Notes: generated from the letters alone by a model not told the origin. DNA of 64,000 nt from Megamerina dolium (GCA_963854835.1 OY978530.1:10517872-10581871); one strand, 5' to 3'. Counted from the stretch's first letter, positions 22,522-32,974 are shown. Numbers and translations are program-made.

Positions 22522-22944
22522 TTAAAATGAGTTATAAATGTTATACGTCACTGAAAAGCTATTAAAAAGAACTTTGATATCCATATTGTAATAAAAAATT
22601 GCGAACTTATTGAGTAATGTTGATCGCAAATTTGAACTTTGACCTTTGAACTTTGAGCCACGTATTATATGGGTGTTAGCGACAAACAATTTTTGGTTTT
22701 TTATATTCACAAAAATAAGCTCTATACGAAGGAATGAATGTTTTTTTTCTTTAAGTGGCTTATTCTGCACTTGTTCCACGAATATTTTTTGCAGCCCCTT
22801 ATAGCGGTTTTTTGCATGCAGAAAGTTTTCTACAACTTCCAGTAAATATCTGTCGTTTTTTAATATCTTTTTTATTTGGTACGATCTCCTAAACTTTGGT
22901 GTAAGTTTCTTACTTACACCAAAGTCGGAATTTTTAATCATCAC
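22522..22944 (-). pseudogene. Ty3/gypsy integrase C-terminal end
   Basis: KKLTPKFRRSYQIKKILKND followed by RYLLEV is the conserved 'kkL.pkyrGPY.v...L.ndRY' end of Ty3/gypsy Pol, here with RS in place of GP. The rest, including KNQKLFVANTHI, is not a known domain but recurs at plus-strand 29,810-29,880. The frame is open for 140 codons yet lacks upstream integrase in the same frame. Confidence 0.65.
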
Positions 22945-23700
22945 ATAGTCTTGCTTTTTATATTGATGATTATATTGTTAAAATTCGTTTTATTCTAGTT
23001 TTGTAGATTTTTCTGACTTTTATATGCTTCGTTTCTTCGTTTCTTCTCTTCTAAGTTGCTCGAATTGTAGTTTTCATCAAAATTTTTTAAACTTTTTTTT
23101 AAAGAGATTTGTTACTTTGCTTCGCTGTTTGATACCAAAGAGTATTACAATTGGATATTCTTTATAGTTGTGTGTATGGTGTTGTTCATAACGTATTCGA
23201 CCACATCTGTAACTTGGTCACAATGAACTTTATTTTCAGGATTTGTAAGTTTTGCAAACATTGCTCGAAGGCATCTATTTACCTTCTCCACTTGCCCATT
23301 GGCTTGGGGAGAGCCAGTTACCGCTTTTATATGTTTTATATTACATTATTCTACAAACTTACCAAATTCGTTAGAAGTAAAACAACTTCCCCTGTCGCAA
23401 ATTATAATTTTTGATCGGCTGTGTGATTTGGAAAAACCGTAAATGGCTGAACCTCTTTAGTGTTCGTAGTTTTCGTAGGGTACAGTCTAACAAATTTTGT
23501 ACATGCATCTGAGTAAAATGTACTTTTTAGCTCTTGCCGTATTATTAATTGGAAGTATTTCAAAGGGAGCAGTGTTTTTAGTTTTGTTATGTAAAAACCC
23601 TTCTTCACGGCCTGATTTAAAAAAAATGTAATACATTGCAAACGATTTTTACATGGGTTGCTGATTTTTCTCTTATTTTTGGAAACCAATCGCATTTAGC
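22945..23700 (-). pseudogene. Ty3/gypsy integrase core, disrupted
   Basis: The minus strand shows SNPCKNRLQCITFFLNQAVK (zinc-region end), CTKFVRLYPTKTTNTKEVQ (around 23,500-23,450), and in another frame a DRGSCFTSNEFGKFVE-like block and a SPQANGQVEKVNRCL-like block near 23,390-23,250. These are the second aspartate and the glutamate of the DDE core. Frames break several times. Confidence 0.75.
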
Positions 23701-24059
23701 AATCAGATCTACAATTTTATCTATTCCTACGTAGCCAATTCATCATGTTATTTGTAAAGGACATGGTTTTTCATATCATTTGGAACATAGAAAAGTATTG
23801 AACCATCCTGTTTTTTCTTATAAACAATACCATTTCCCATATCGTATAATTGGTGTTCAGACATCTCCACATAACTTTTGTCTCCAGAATTATGGTATCT
23901 TTGTTTTATTTTTTTCGAAAGTATTTGATTCCAACACTAACACGTTATTGCACCGACTTAAAGCGTCTACGTGCTGCATACGTGTGCCAGGCCTACGTTC
24001 CAGAATATAGTAGTATCTTTGCAGCTCGAGGGCTTACCTTGATTTATTTCTTTTTTGCT

Positions 24060-24790
24060 TAGGATAATCGTGAGAGATTTGCAATGAGTAACAATTTTAA
24101 ACTTTTTCCTATGCAAATAAACGCTAAATCACTTTAAGGCATAAATTATAGAGAACATTTCCTATTCAAAATTATGATATTTTGATTCAGTCTCCGAAAT
24201 GCGTTTTAAAAAATAAAAAATTGGGTTAATTTTGTAATCTTTTTGTTTCAACCTTCAGGTCGTAAAGCGGGAGAAAAGGAGCTTCTAAAAGTTTTATTTT
24301 TAAAACCTCAAACGTTTTATGTTCTTCTTCGCTAAAATTAAACTTTTTATCTTTCCTCAAAAAGCCATAGAGTGGCTTGGCTAAAGTAGAAAAATCCTTT
24401 ACGAATCTTCCAAAATATGAACATAGTCCTAGAGAACTTTGAAGTGTTTGTTACTTTGTAGGCACTGGAAAATTTCCGACTACTTATATGCCTCCGTCAT
24501 CTGTGCGGGTACCCATTTATTATATACCCCAAATATTTGATTTCAGACTGCAGGAATTTGAATTTATCTAATTTGAGTTCCATATTGTTCTCAGCTGCAA
24601 TACTTTACTTCAAATTTCTAAATGCTCTTTTTATGTTAGCGTTGCTACCATTATGTCAGCCAAGTATTCGATAAATTTATTGTCCCTGAAAATATCAGAA
24701 AAGATTTGGTTGAAGAATCTGTGAAAAGTAGTCGGAGCATTCTTCAAACCATTCTTTAATTCAAATTCAATTCAATTCTTGTATATTTAT
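24060..24790 (-). pseudogene. Ty3/gypsy reverse transcriptase end and RNase H, disrupted
   Basis: On the minus strand NGLKNAPTTFHRFFNQIF is followed by FIEYLADIMV, where the catalytic Y-x-D-D has lost its first aspartate (YLAD). Lower down the RNase H ending is visible (FSVYLHRKKFKIVT-like block near 24,110). Stops occur throughout. It is upstream of the integrase remnant at 23,700-22,522, so these belong to one element. Confidence 0.72.
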
Positions 24791-25860
24791 ATAGGTTAGG
24801 TTATGTTATGTGGCTGCCCTCTCTATGAGAGGACACACTTATGCCAGAAATGTTCATTGTGATACCACAGAGCTTCTCTTCCAATACTGTTGTGCGTATT
24901 AAATGAGCTACGGCACTCACTTGTATATACATACGATATATCAATTTATAAACTCTTACTTCTTCATCTTCGGTGAATAGCTGCACTTTACGCTTTACCA
25001 TAACAGGCCCCGCGCTCATGCTTTAGCTTGCGGTACTCAGCTGCAATTTGTACCTTTGAATTTCAATTAAAACAGCGTATGTCAACAATCTTGCGACGGT
25101 CGTTATTTGGTTTCAACTGAATATTTCCAAATGCCTTGAATAATTGGGACTTTTCGGGGTAGTATTAGATCTCTCCTTGAGTTCGAAGTCGAAGATTAGT
25201 GTTGTGTACTATTTTTCCACAACACTAACTTAATACCTAACGGTTAGACTCAAAGATATAACGCACAAGATTCGGACCTAAAACTAAGCTCCTAAATATC
25301 CTTCGAGACTTTAACACTGGTTAGCTGAAATAAAACAGGGTTAATTATACTTGCGCTTTTAGGTATTCACTTTATTCTTAGTACATTTCACTTTTAGTTA
25401 TAATTACACTTTTAAACTAATGCTGGAGGGCCTCGTAAGGATCGTAGTATTTTACCATTGCTCACACGCTAACACTTCACAACTTAGAACAAGACTCACA
25501 ATTGAAAAGCGACTGCCTTCAGTAAGCTGGCAGTTTATCTACCTTTTTTTTATTACTATCAACATATCGATCTACCCACATACCAACATATAACATACAA
25601 TAATATATTCACACCACATGTGTATGTATGTGCATACACTATCGATTGACTCCACATTTGTATGTATGTACCCATTATGTGAGAAAGTAACTTTTTGATA
25701 TTCACACACATGAGTAGTTCACGTGATTTTAGTTATCATGGAATGTCTAAACATTGTTGGTATACTTACGTAAGTGCAGAACTACGAATTGTGTGGGAAA
25801 GTGCTTTGTCAGCTTTTTCACACCCAACTGGAACTAAGTAATATTAGTATTGATTGTGCA
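24791..25860. other. Unassigned stretch between gypsy Pol and Gag remnants
   Basis: No conserved domain read. Contains an 11-bp inverted repeat (TTAGTGTTGTG / CACAACACTAA, about 25,198-25,228) and a region that, on the minus strand, looks like LTR or leader DNA. It may be a foreign insertion or rearranged LTR; I cannot decide. Confidence 0.35.
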
Positions 25861-25862
25861 TA

Positions 25863-26383
25863 TCACAACTTCGAGCAATGTTGGTATGTGTGGATAAATA
25901 TGTATTTCACAATTTCGGGAAATATAAAGTGAGGCAAAGTATGCATATGAGAATATTTCATATATTGGTTCGCAACATTAGGAATACCTTCTACAGCATA
26001 TTCTATAAATTCGTCATATTGCATGTATACAGGAGCAGCCAGTAACAGTTTGTCATTAAAATATTGTATAAAGTGCTCACAACATTCCACTTAAGAGCCC
26101 CAAATTTTCTACGCGTTACCAACTTATTTCCTTTTCTTCAAAAAACTCACTCAATTCTGCCATTATTTTGATATATTTCCCATTTTATGTTGATAAAATC
26201 TTCTTGTGAGTGTATAAAGTTAAGAGCTTTTCCTTTAAGTTTAGTGATAATTAATCTACGCAATTTTACTTCACTCAAGTCAAATGATTTCTTCACATGC
26301 CTTGCTTGCCTTGCTCCGTATTTTAAAACCAATACCTCCATCGTAATCTGGTAAAAATTCTTTAATTTCGTGCAGCGGCACAC
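25863..26383 (-). pseudogene. Ty3/gypsy Gag fragment
   Basis: Minus strand, in two frames: RRLIITKLKGKALNFIHSQE (capsid helix region), then FIEYAVEGIPNVANQYMKY, comparable in position and wording to LIEYFIDGIPDARYNKSNLY of the intact Gag at 42,935-41,193. The homology to that Gag supports the call; the zinc knuckles are missing. Confidence 0.6.
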
Positions 26384-26899
26384 ATTCGACTATCTCGTTA
26401 TTGTATAGTGGCGACACCTCCAGCTCCACAAAAAGCAGCTATCTCTTTATATAGCAATGCCAGTTATTTGTTTTCGATTTGCTTTTGCTTTTCGTTGTTG
26501 CTGATTTTATTCATTTCACCCAATTTGTTGAACATTCTTTTGGTAGTGCGATTGTTCGTCCATTTGCTGATTCGTGTATTCACTCATTTGTTTTGAATGC
26601 TACCATTATGTTGTTGTTGATTCGCTTGATATTTCCGGCGTAAAGCGTCCTCCTATCGCCTTGATCTAGTTTCACATTCTTCAATAATATCGTCATCAGA
26701 TGAGCATTTTCCACTTATGCCCGCTTCTATTTGATTAATTCGAAGAAACACCATGTGCCATGTTTGGTAAATTGAGGCCTTTTGCCCACTCGCGTAGCTG
26801 TCGGTTTGTATGTATTGATGGATCAAATATCAAACTATAAAATTAATGGCTTATTTGGATTTAACATTACAAAAATACTAAGATCCTACAGTTTTAATA
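26384..26899. other. Unassigned stretch
   Basis: Possibly the start of the gypsy Gag region on the minus strand; no clear motif. Confidence 0.35.
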
Positions 26900-26929
26900 A
26901 AATCGTAATACGTGGCTTCCCTGTGCACT

Positions 26930-28070
26930 GTGAGACAGGAATATACTCCGGGATTTTAACCGCTACTCGGGCGTTTAATCTTTTCGAAAAATTTTTGAGT
27001 TTCATTCCAGTCTCTACTCATCTCAATCTCCTCACACTCGCGTCTTTCTTGCTCTCTCTTCTTTCGTCAGAAAACACTTTCTCCCCACTCCTCCTCTCTC
27101 TGTACCGCTCCTTAACAGCTTGCGTAGCACCTGCATGCAGGCCTTTTCTGTAGGTGGCTTCTTTTTCTGCGATAGCGTCGCAACACTCCTGATCATACCA
27201 GTCATTCCTCAGAGGCCGTTAGAAACCGATTACCTTCTCGGGTGCAATAGTCATGGAGTGGGATATATGGGTCCACTGTTCACATGTATCATCAAGAGGG
27301 GGAGTGCGTATAAGCATATCCGATAGTCGAGTGGTAAAACCATTTTCTGTCTCTAGTGATTGCAGCTTATTGACGTCAAGCTTTATTTGTGTAATTACGT
27401 TTTTCTTTGCGACACATAAACGCGTTCGAACCGAGCTGCAATAAGGTAGTGATCTGAGTCGATGTTGGCACCACGGATTGATTTAACATCCACCTCATTG
27501 AACACATGCCTTCCGTTGATCACCACGTGTTAAATTTTGTTTTTCGTTTGTTGATTTGCAGACTACTACTAATACTACTAATTACAATGTTTCGTTCTGC
27601 GGCAAAGTCGCTCAACCTCATTCCGTCATCGGAAGTGTTTTGTTCGCATCTGGAAGCTGAATTTTCCGACAGTTATACCACTCTTCCTTACCCACCCTAG
27701 CATTAAAGTCGGCAAGCACGATTTGGTATCGTGGCGGGGTCAATGGTCAAAAGCTTCCTCGAGGTGCTGAAAGTAGCTCGCATCGTCCTTCTCTTCCGTC
27801 GGAGCGTGGGCTGATGTTGAAAAAGTTTACCTTTATGCGGAATATTGCCACCCGTTCGTTCACAGGTGTGAACTGTTAGACAATATGTCGTAGTCCCTTA
27901 CTGACAACAAATTCACATCCGAGTTTATGTCTCTCCGCATGGCAACAATACTATATATCTCAGGATGATTTTTTAGAGATTTTTCAACCAGCTGGATATA
28001 GGCACCTCCCTTATAGTTAGACACGTTAACTTGCGAAAACACGACCAGATCTCCTTTTAAAGTTACGACC
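26930..28070 (-). pseudogene. RTE-like LINE, diverged fragment (endonuclease region)
   Basis: Reverse complement resembles 18,830-20,035 of copy B but with many substitutions and indels. Recognisable points include a YKGGAYIQLVEKSLK block matching YREGASIQLVDVLEK, a DFNARVG-like block near 27,700, the ERLATIR-like region near 27,860, and the TAVKERYRE-like region near 27,110. Copies A-C resemble each other far more closely, so this is an older copy or a separate subfamily. Confidence 0.8.
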
Positions 28071-28101
28071 TTAATATTATGATCGCTGCTGTAATTGATA
28101 T

Positions 28102-28109
28102 CCAATAAA

Positions 28110-28141
<32 letters not shown>
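28102..28141. repeat. (ATA)n microsatellite
   Basis: About 13 units of the triplet; lies at the 5' edge of the LINE fragment. Confidence 0.9.
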
Positions 28142-28144
<3 letters not shown>

Positions 28145-28168
28145 TTGCTTGGGTATACACATATATGT

Positions 28169-28171
<3 letters not shown>

Positions 28172-28240
<69 letters not shown>
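28172..28240. repeat. (TA)n microsatellite
   Basis: About 34 TA units, directly left of a SINE. Confidence 0.95.
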
Positions 28241-28249
<9 letters not shown>

Positions 28250-28255
28250 GGATGT

Positions 28256-28586
28256 ATATGGCCGCCGTAGATCAGTGGTTAGTGTCGTGGTTCAATCCCC
28301 GACTGAAGCACAACAAATTTAATACCGAAAAGAGTTTTCTTTCGAACGGTACTCACCTGTCGTCCAGCAAATGGCAATTCTTCCAGTAGTAACAATTTGC
28401 CATGAAAAAGCTTCTAAAAAGAACTCTGTGACAAAGCTCAGACAAGTGATGCCACAAGAGTTCTGCCGTTCGGAACCGGTTAAAATAAATAGGTACCTCT
28501 AATACTGTCCAAAATTTAACACGCACAGCAGAATGGAGTAGGAGCTCGGCCAAAGAACCCTTTGGAGCTTTAAGTGCCCCATATTA

Positions 28587-28592
<6 letters not shown>
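28256..28592 (+). mobile_element. tRNA-derived SINE
   Basis: Starts GGCCGCCGTAGATCAGTGG (A-box-like) and GGTTCAATCCC (B box). About 25 bases between the boxes, the anticodon-arm region, are missing. The body follows the complete copy at 30,895-31,257 through the GAACGG, AAAAGCTTCT, CGGAACCGG and AAATTTAACACGCACA blocks to a TTTAAGTGCCCCATA end. Confidence 0.88.
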
Positions 28593-28640
<48 letters not shown>

Positions 28641-28665
28641 TATATCTATATATGTATATATATAA

Positions 28666-28715
<50 letters not shown>

Positions 28716-28729
28716 CGATATATATATGC

Positions 28730-28760
<31 letters not shown>

Positions 28761-28780
28761 TATATCTATATATATATATA

Positions 28781-28819
<39 letters not shown>

Positions 28820-28830
28820 GTGTATATATA
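28593..28830. repeat. Degenerate (TA)n microsatellite
   Basis: TA tracts broken by GCATATATC and TATATGTA variants. The open frames made of tyrosine and isoleucine here are artefacts. Confidence 0.95.
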
Positions 28831-28849
28831 AACAATTGGGATGTCATCT

Positions 28850-29720
28850 TTGTCTTCCTTTGCTCAACCCGTCTCCCAGAAGTAACGCTTTAGCTATGGG
28901 AGCAAACAATTACGAAAAATTTTAAATTCCGAAATGGAGTGATCTTGATGACTTTTTAACAAGTCGATTTCAAACTTTTGAAACAGTGCCCAATTTCAGA
29001 GGTGCGACTGCTAAAAATTTTGCAAGAACAACTACTTTTCAACCCAATAACTCCAATAAGAATATGAACTCATTCACTTCGAATGTTTTGAAGAAGCATG
29101 TAAAATATGCAACTCGCAACAACATCCCATCAGATTATGTTCCAAATTCTTAAATATGAACATTTAGCTATCTCCCACGGCTTAGCATATTGACAAAGTC
29201 GACATAGCTGCTGTATATGCAAAACACGCCACCACCGGCCTTACCCATAACTTTGGAAATCACTTTAGCCCTAATCTGTCCAGTAGCCCGCAAATCCTCA
29301 TCAATTACTAAGCTCACATTTACATAATACCACACAAAAAATTAATCCTTCTATTCATATGCCATAAAAACTCAATATTTCGTGCTCGTGCACTCATAGA
29401 CCCAGGTTTTGAAGCCGGATTTAATCGTACAGTATCTGCAAAAGTATCTAAAATTTGCATCCTCAATTTATGCTTATCGCATGACCCCACTTTTAAATTA
29501 CAAATCAATACAATTTTAAAAAAACTTTCCCGAAATTTGCCCAATTGTTTTCTCGATATTTCCATTTTCAAAAAGATCTCAAATATACCCTTGCCCGATA
29601 AATATTTCTACGGAAGCGATCCAGTTGATTTGTTAATCGTCGGAGATATTTATCCAGAAATAATTCGACAAGGAACACAACATAATATTCTTGAAAACCT
29701 CATTGCCTAAAAAAACTGTT
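28850..29720 (+). pseudogene. BEL/Pao Gag-protease remnant
   Basis: At 28,925-29,000 a WSDLDDFLTSRFQTFETV reading fits the BEL Gag capsid end. The protease active-site region reads RALIDPGFEAGFN near 29,390-29,435 (expected D-x-G-S-E-A), and the DUF1758 end reads DPVDLLIVGDIYPEIIRQGT near 29,625-29,680. Stops and frameshifts are frequent. The same segment from a related copy is at 51,790-52,080. Confidence 0.68.
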
Positions 29721-29739
29721 TTGGAAACGATGCTTACAG

Positions 29740-30230
29740 GGCCTTTAAGAATAACTATTTTCATGGGCATAAGTGTAGAATAGCCCATTTAAAGAAAAAG
29801 AAATGAAAAATATATTTCGTATAGAACATATTTTTGTGAATATAAAAAACCAAAAAGTGTTTCACGCTAACGCCCATATAAGGCCTGGCTCAGGGTCAAA
29901 TTTAAAATTTGCGATTGAAATTTCTCAATAAATTCGCAATTTTTTCTCACAATATGGTTATCACTAATCACTATTGGCCTATTAAAAATTTAGAACCATA
30001 TATACGATTTCTATACAATTTCCTTTCCAATGGTGTATTAAAGATATTTAAAAAACTTTTTTATGTATTTGTAATATTTTTTATCTTCATACTTCATCTA
30101 CTGCAATGAAATGTATACGGAAAATGTAGTGAGACAAAAGAGAACTATAGTGATAAATGTAAATAAAAGAATTTAAAGAAAAATGGTATAATTTATTATA
30201 GTAATAAATTCACTTTTCTCTAATTCGATA
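29740..30230 (+). repeat. Dispersed repeat shared with the gypsy remnant end
   Basis: VNIKNQKVFHANAHI here matches VNIKNQKLFVANTHI on the minus strand near 22,700, and the following CGCAATTTTT/ATGGTTATC blocks also recur. So this is the 3' part of the same family in the other orientation, joined to a BEL remnant on its left and to the minisatellite on its right. Confidence 0.55.
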
Positions 30231-30232
30231 AA

Positions 30233-30640
30233 AATACTGATGGTCGCAAAGCCGACGTCGGGCTTATAAGGATTATTTTTCTTGCGTCCGGCCAAAGGCC
30301 GGCTATCAAGAAAAACCCTTATCCAAAAATATTGATTGACGCAAAGCCGGCGTCAGACCTATAAGGATTATTTTTATTGTGCCCGGCCGAAAGCCGTCTA
30401 TTAAGAAAAACTTGTATCCAAAAATACTGATGGTCGCGAAGCCGGCGTCGGGCCTATAAGGGTTATTTGTCTTGCTCCCGGCCGAAAGCCGGCCAACAAG
30501 AAGAACTTGTATCCAAAAATACTGATGGTCTCTAAGCCGGCATCAGGCCTATAAGGAATCTTTTTATTGCGCCCGGCCGAAAGCCAGCTATTAACAAAGT
30601 CTTTTATCTAAAAATACTGATGGTTGCAAAGCCGACGTTG
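30233..30640 (+). repeat. 95-bp minisatellite array
   Basis: Units starting at AATACTGATGG occur at 30,233, 30,328, 30,423, 30,518 and 30,613: exactly 95 bp apart, four full units and a partial fifth. Each unit holds AAGCCGGCGTCGGGCCTATA and a GC-rich near-palindrome around GCCCGGCCGAAAGCCGGC in otherwise AT-rich DNA. Units differ by point changes, so the array is not brand new. Confidence 0.93.
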
Positions 30641-30795
30641 AGACGTTGATAGTTATCGAAAAATTTATGTCATTACAAGAAGTTTATCATCTCTATAGAA
30701 TCGTTGCAAAAGCGTGCTCGTCAAGACATACGTACAAATTTATTTGATTTTGGATTTAGATTTTGCTTACATGGACCAATTTGTAACTAAATCTT

Positions 30796-30853
30796 GTAAG
30801 TACAATAATAGTTTGGATTGTACTTTACAAGTTTATACAAGAATTTGTTTTAG
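30796..30853 (+). other. Predicted spliceosomal intron in the hAT transposase
   Basis: Consensus donor GTAAGT and acceptor TTTGTTTTAG; 58 bp, typical of dipteran short introns. Only its removal puts the MDQFVTKS start in frame with the downstream hAT frame. Confidence 0.75.
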
Positions 30854-30894
30854 CTGCTGCTGCGGAAGAAATAAATGCAACCTCTTCTTCGGAC

Positions 30895-31257
30895 GGTTGG
30901 TGCCGTAGCTCAGTGGTTAGTGTGTTCGCCTTCTGATCTGTAGGTCGTGGTTCAATACCCGGCTGATGCATAACAAATTTAATATCGAAAAGATTTTTCT
31001 CTCGAACGGTACCCACCTGTCGGCAAGCAATTGGCAATTCTTCCGACAGTAACAACTTGCCATGAAAAAGCTTCTAAAAAGAACTCTGTGACAAAGCTCA
31101 GAAAAAGTGATGTCACAAGTGTTCTGCCGTTCGGAACCGGCTAAAATAAGTAGGTCCATTCTAATACTGTCCAAAATTTAAGACGCACAACAGTAATGGA
31201 AGAGAAGCTCGGCCAATGAGCCCTTTGGGGCTTTAAGTGCCACATATTTATTTTTTT
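30895..31257 (+). mobile_element. tRNA-derived SINE, complete copy with target duplication
   Basis: 363 bp. The head (from GCCGTAGCTCAGTGGTTAG, A box, to GGTTCAATACC, B box) folds approximately like a tRNA and starts the unit. A tRNA-unrelated body follows (GAACGGTACCCACC, AAGCTTCTAAAAAG, CGTTCGGAACCGGC) and a T-rich tail. The 12-bp duplication TCTTCTTCGGAC flanks it (30,883-30,894; 31,258-31,269). Promoter boxes imply RNA polymerase III transcription. Confidence 0.93.
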
Positions 31258-32640
31258 TCTTCTTCGGACAGAAATGACGCCCCTCTAAAGTTAGCTTTGA
31301 AGCGACCGCTGCCGTTCTCGGATTTATGGACAAAAGATCCGGCTTTCAAGTGTTGGCTAACAAAAAATGACACATCAACTGGTTCCGAGGCATATTGCAC
31401 CATTTGCAATTGCATCTTAAAGGCCAAGTCTGGTAAAAGCGATCTGCTACAACATGCTAAGACATTCAAGCACTTAAAAGGCTGCAGAAACATAAAGAGC
31501 CAGCAAAAAGTCGGCGATCTTTTTCAAGAATTCACCGAAAAAAAGCATGAAGCAAAAAATGCTGAGTTACTTTTGTGCTCTTTTATAGCAGAGCACAACA
31601 TGCCATTTTTGGCCATCGACCATCTCACCAAATGCTTAAAACAATGCTTCAAAGACTCCAAAACTGCAGGTGAAATAAATTGTTGTCGCACAAAAGCCAC
31701 GGCTATCGTCAAAAACGTTCTTGGCCGTTATCAATTCAAGGAAGTGTGCAAACTTCTCCAGGAAAACAAGATTTCTCTATGCATAGATGAATCCACAGAC
31801 GTCACAAAGAAGAAACAATTAAGTTTGGTTGTGCGAATTTGTATAAGCAACGAAGTCTTCGACCTATTTTTTGGACTTATTTCTGTAGATAAGTGTGATG
31901 CAGAAAGTTTGCATTCGAGTATTGCAGTATATTTTATAGAAAATGACATCGATTATAAAAAAAATATAATTGGTTTCGCGGCCCACGGTGCTAATAATAT
32001 GACCGGTCAAAACCACTCTGTGGCTAAATTGTTCAGTAATGAAATACCGAATTTATGTGTTTTTAAATGTATCTGCCATTCTATTGTCCTTTGCTCTTCA
32101 TATGCGTGCTTAACATTACCATCTTCAGTTGAGTCCATGGTCCGTGATATTTACAACTTTATATCAAATAGTCCGAAAAGAGGTGAAAAACTGCAGAAAA
32201 TTTTAAGCCTTCTTGAATATAATCCGAAGAGATTGCTTCACCCATGCCAAACCAGATGGCTGTCTCTACAAGCCGTGGTGTCGAGAGTTCTAGAGCTCTA
32301 TGAACCTTTAAAACCTTCAAAATCGATGGTTTAAAACTAAATAAATGGTTTGAAACTAAATAAAATTTTGCTTTTATATAAATACCTATATAATATTGTT
32401 AAGTCTATGAATTCTTAATGTGATCTTTTAATGTAACCGCTTAAAGCATATTTATCCCTATATTCTCTTGACAGAGACTTGTCGAGCTTGACAATAAAAT
32501 ATTTCTTTGTTTAAAACTACTAAAATTTTGCTTTTATGCATACATTAACGAAATTTTTAAAATGACGTTTTTTGGGGGGAAAAGACGTTTTTTCAGACTA
32601 AATTGGACGTTTTTTACTGACGACAACCTGGCAACACTGT

Positions 32641-32956
32641 CTACCACTAACCTGCCTTCATATCTTACTCTTTATTAATCTCTTTAACATAACAATATGT
32701 ATGTATATCAATTATCGAATAATGTAACCAACAACAATGAACTTATATTTCGAAGTAAGAGTGATTATGTATTAGGATACATAAGCTAAGGAATGGTATA
32801 AAAGAAATTGAATTTGCTAAAATAAATTAGTCTAACAACTGAACCGCCAAGTGTGCATATCTTGCAAAGAAGATTGGCTTGGCCCTTCATCGATTGATGT
32901 TTTTTGCTTTTTGAACATTTGCGCGGTTACAAAAAATGCTTTTAACCCTACATTTT
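32641..32956 (+). other. Possible left LTR region of a BEL/Pao element
   Basis: Lies directly before a primer-site-like sequence and contains TATAAAAGAAATTG near 32,798, TATA-like. No second LTR was found, so LTR identity is inferred from position. Confidence 0.4.
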
Positions 32957-32974
32957 TGGCGTCCAACGTGGGGC
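32957..32974 (+). other. Probable primer-binding site
   Basis: TGGCGTCCAACGTGGGGC, beginning TGG and of a form common after BEL/Pao LTRs; the gag frame starts about 650 bp downstream. Confidence 0.55.

Larger units (their letters stand above)
30771..32337 (+). pseudogene. hAT transposase with a 58-bp intron, disrupted by a SINE
   Basis: Exon 1 begins MDQFVTKS (30,771-30,795). A GT-AG intron (30,796-30,853, GTAAGT...TTTTAG) is followed by exon 2, AAAEEINATSSSD, to 30,894; the SINE 30,895-31,257 and its duplicated target intervene. From 31,270 the frame runs RNDAPLKLALKR to a stop after PSKSMV at 32,334. Features are a BED-like zinc finger (YCTICN...LLQHAKTFKH), the hAT core CIDESTDVTKKKQLSLVV, and HGANNMTGQNHSVAK, CICHSIVLC. 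The C-terminal dimerisation domain is absent. About 376 residues without the SINE, versus 500-650 usual for hAT transposases. Confidence 0.85.
30771..32640 (+). mobile_element. hAT transposon with a SINE inside (left end not seen)
   Basis: The right end is the terminal sequence CTGACGACAACCTGGCAACACTG, ending at 32,640; the same terminus in reverse begins the second copy at 60,579. I found no matching left terminus upstream of the first exon, so the left border given is the start codon. The copy carries a spliced transposase interrupted by a SINE. Confidence 0.85.

Noticed and set aside
25198..25228. Transcription terminator at the 11-bp inverted repeat
   Set aside because: Hairpin terminators of that type are bacterial; the position suggests LTR-related DNA or chance.
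28574..28831. Long tyrosine-isoleucine open frames over TA repeats (also at 36,791, 47,015-47,492 and on the minus strand)
   Set aside because: TA dinucleotide repeats are open in several frames by nature; no gene.
30233..30640. CRISPR-like array
   Set aside because: The whole 95-bp unit repeats with no unique spacers, and the genome is eukaryotic; it is a minisatellite.
30898..30970. tRNA gene call on the SINE heads
   Set aside because: The boxes are present, but the sequence runs on into a conserved non-tRNA body, repeats at six places, and in one copy lacks the anticodon arm. It is a SINE head, not a tRNA gene.
31237..31269. Start codon at 31,237 for the hAT transposase
   Set aside because: That methionine lies in the SINE tail and is created by the insertion. 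The true start is the exon at 30,771.
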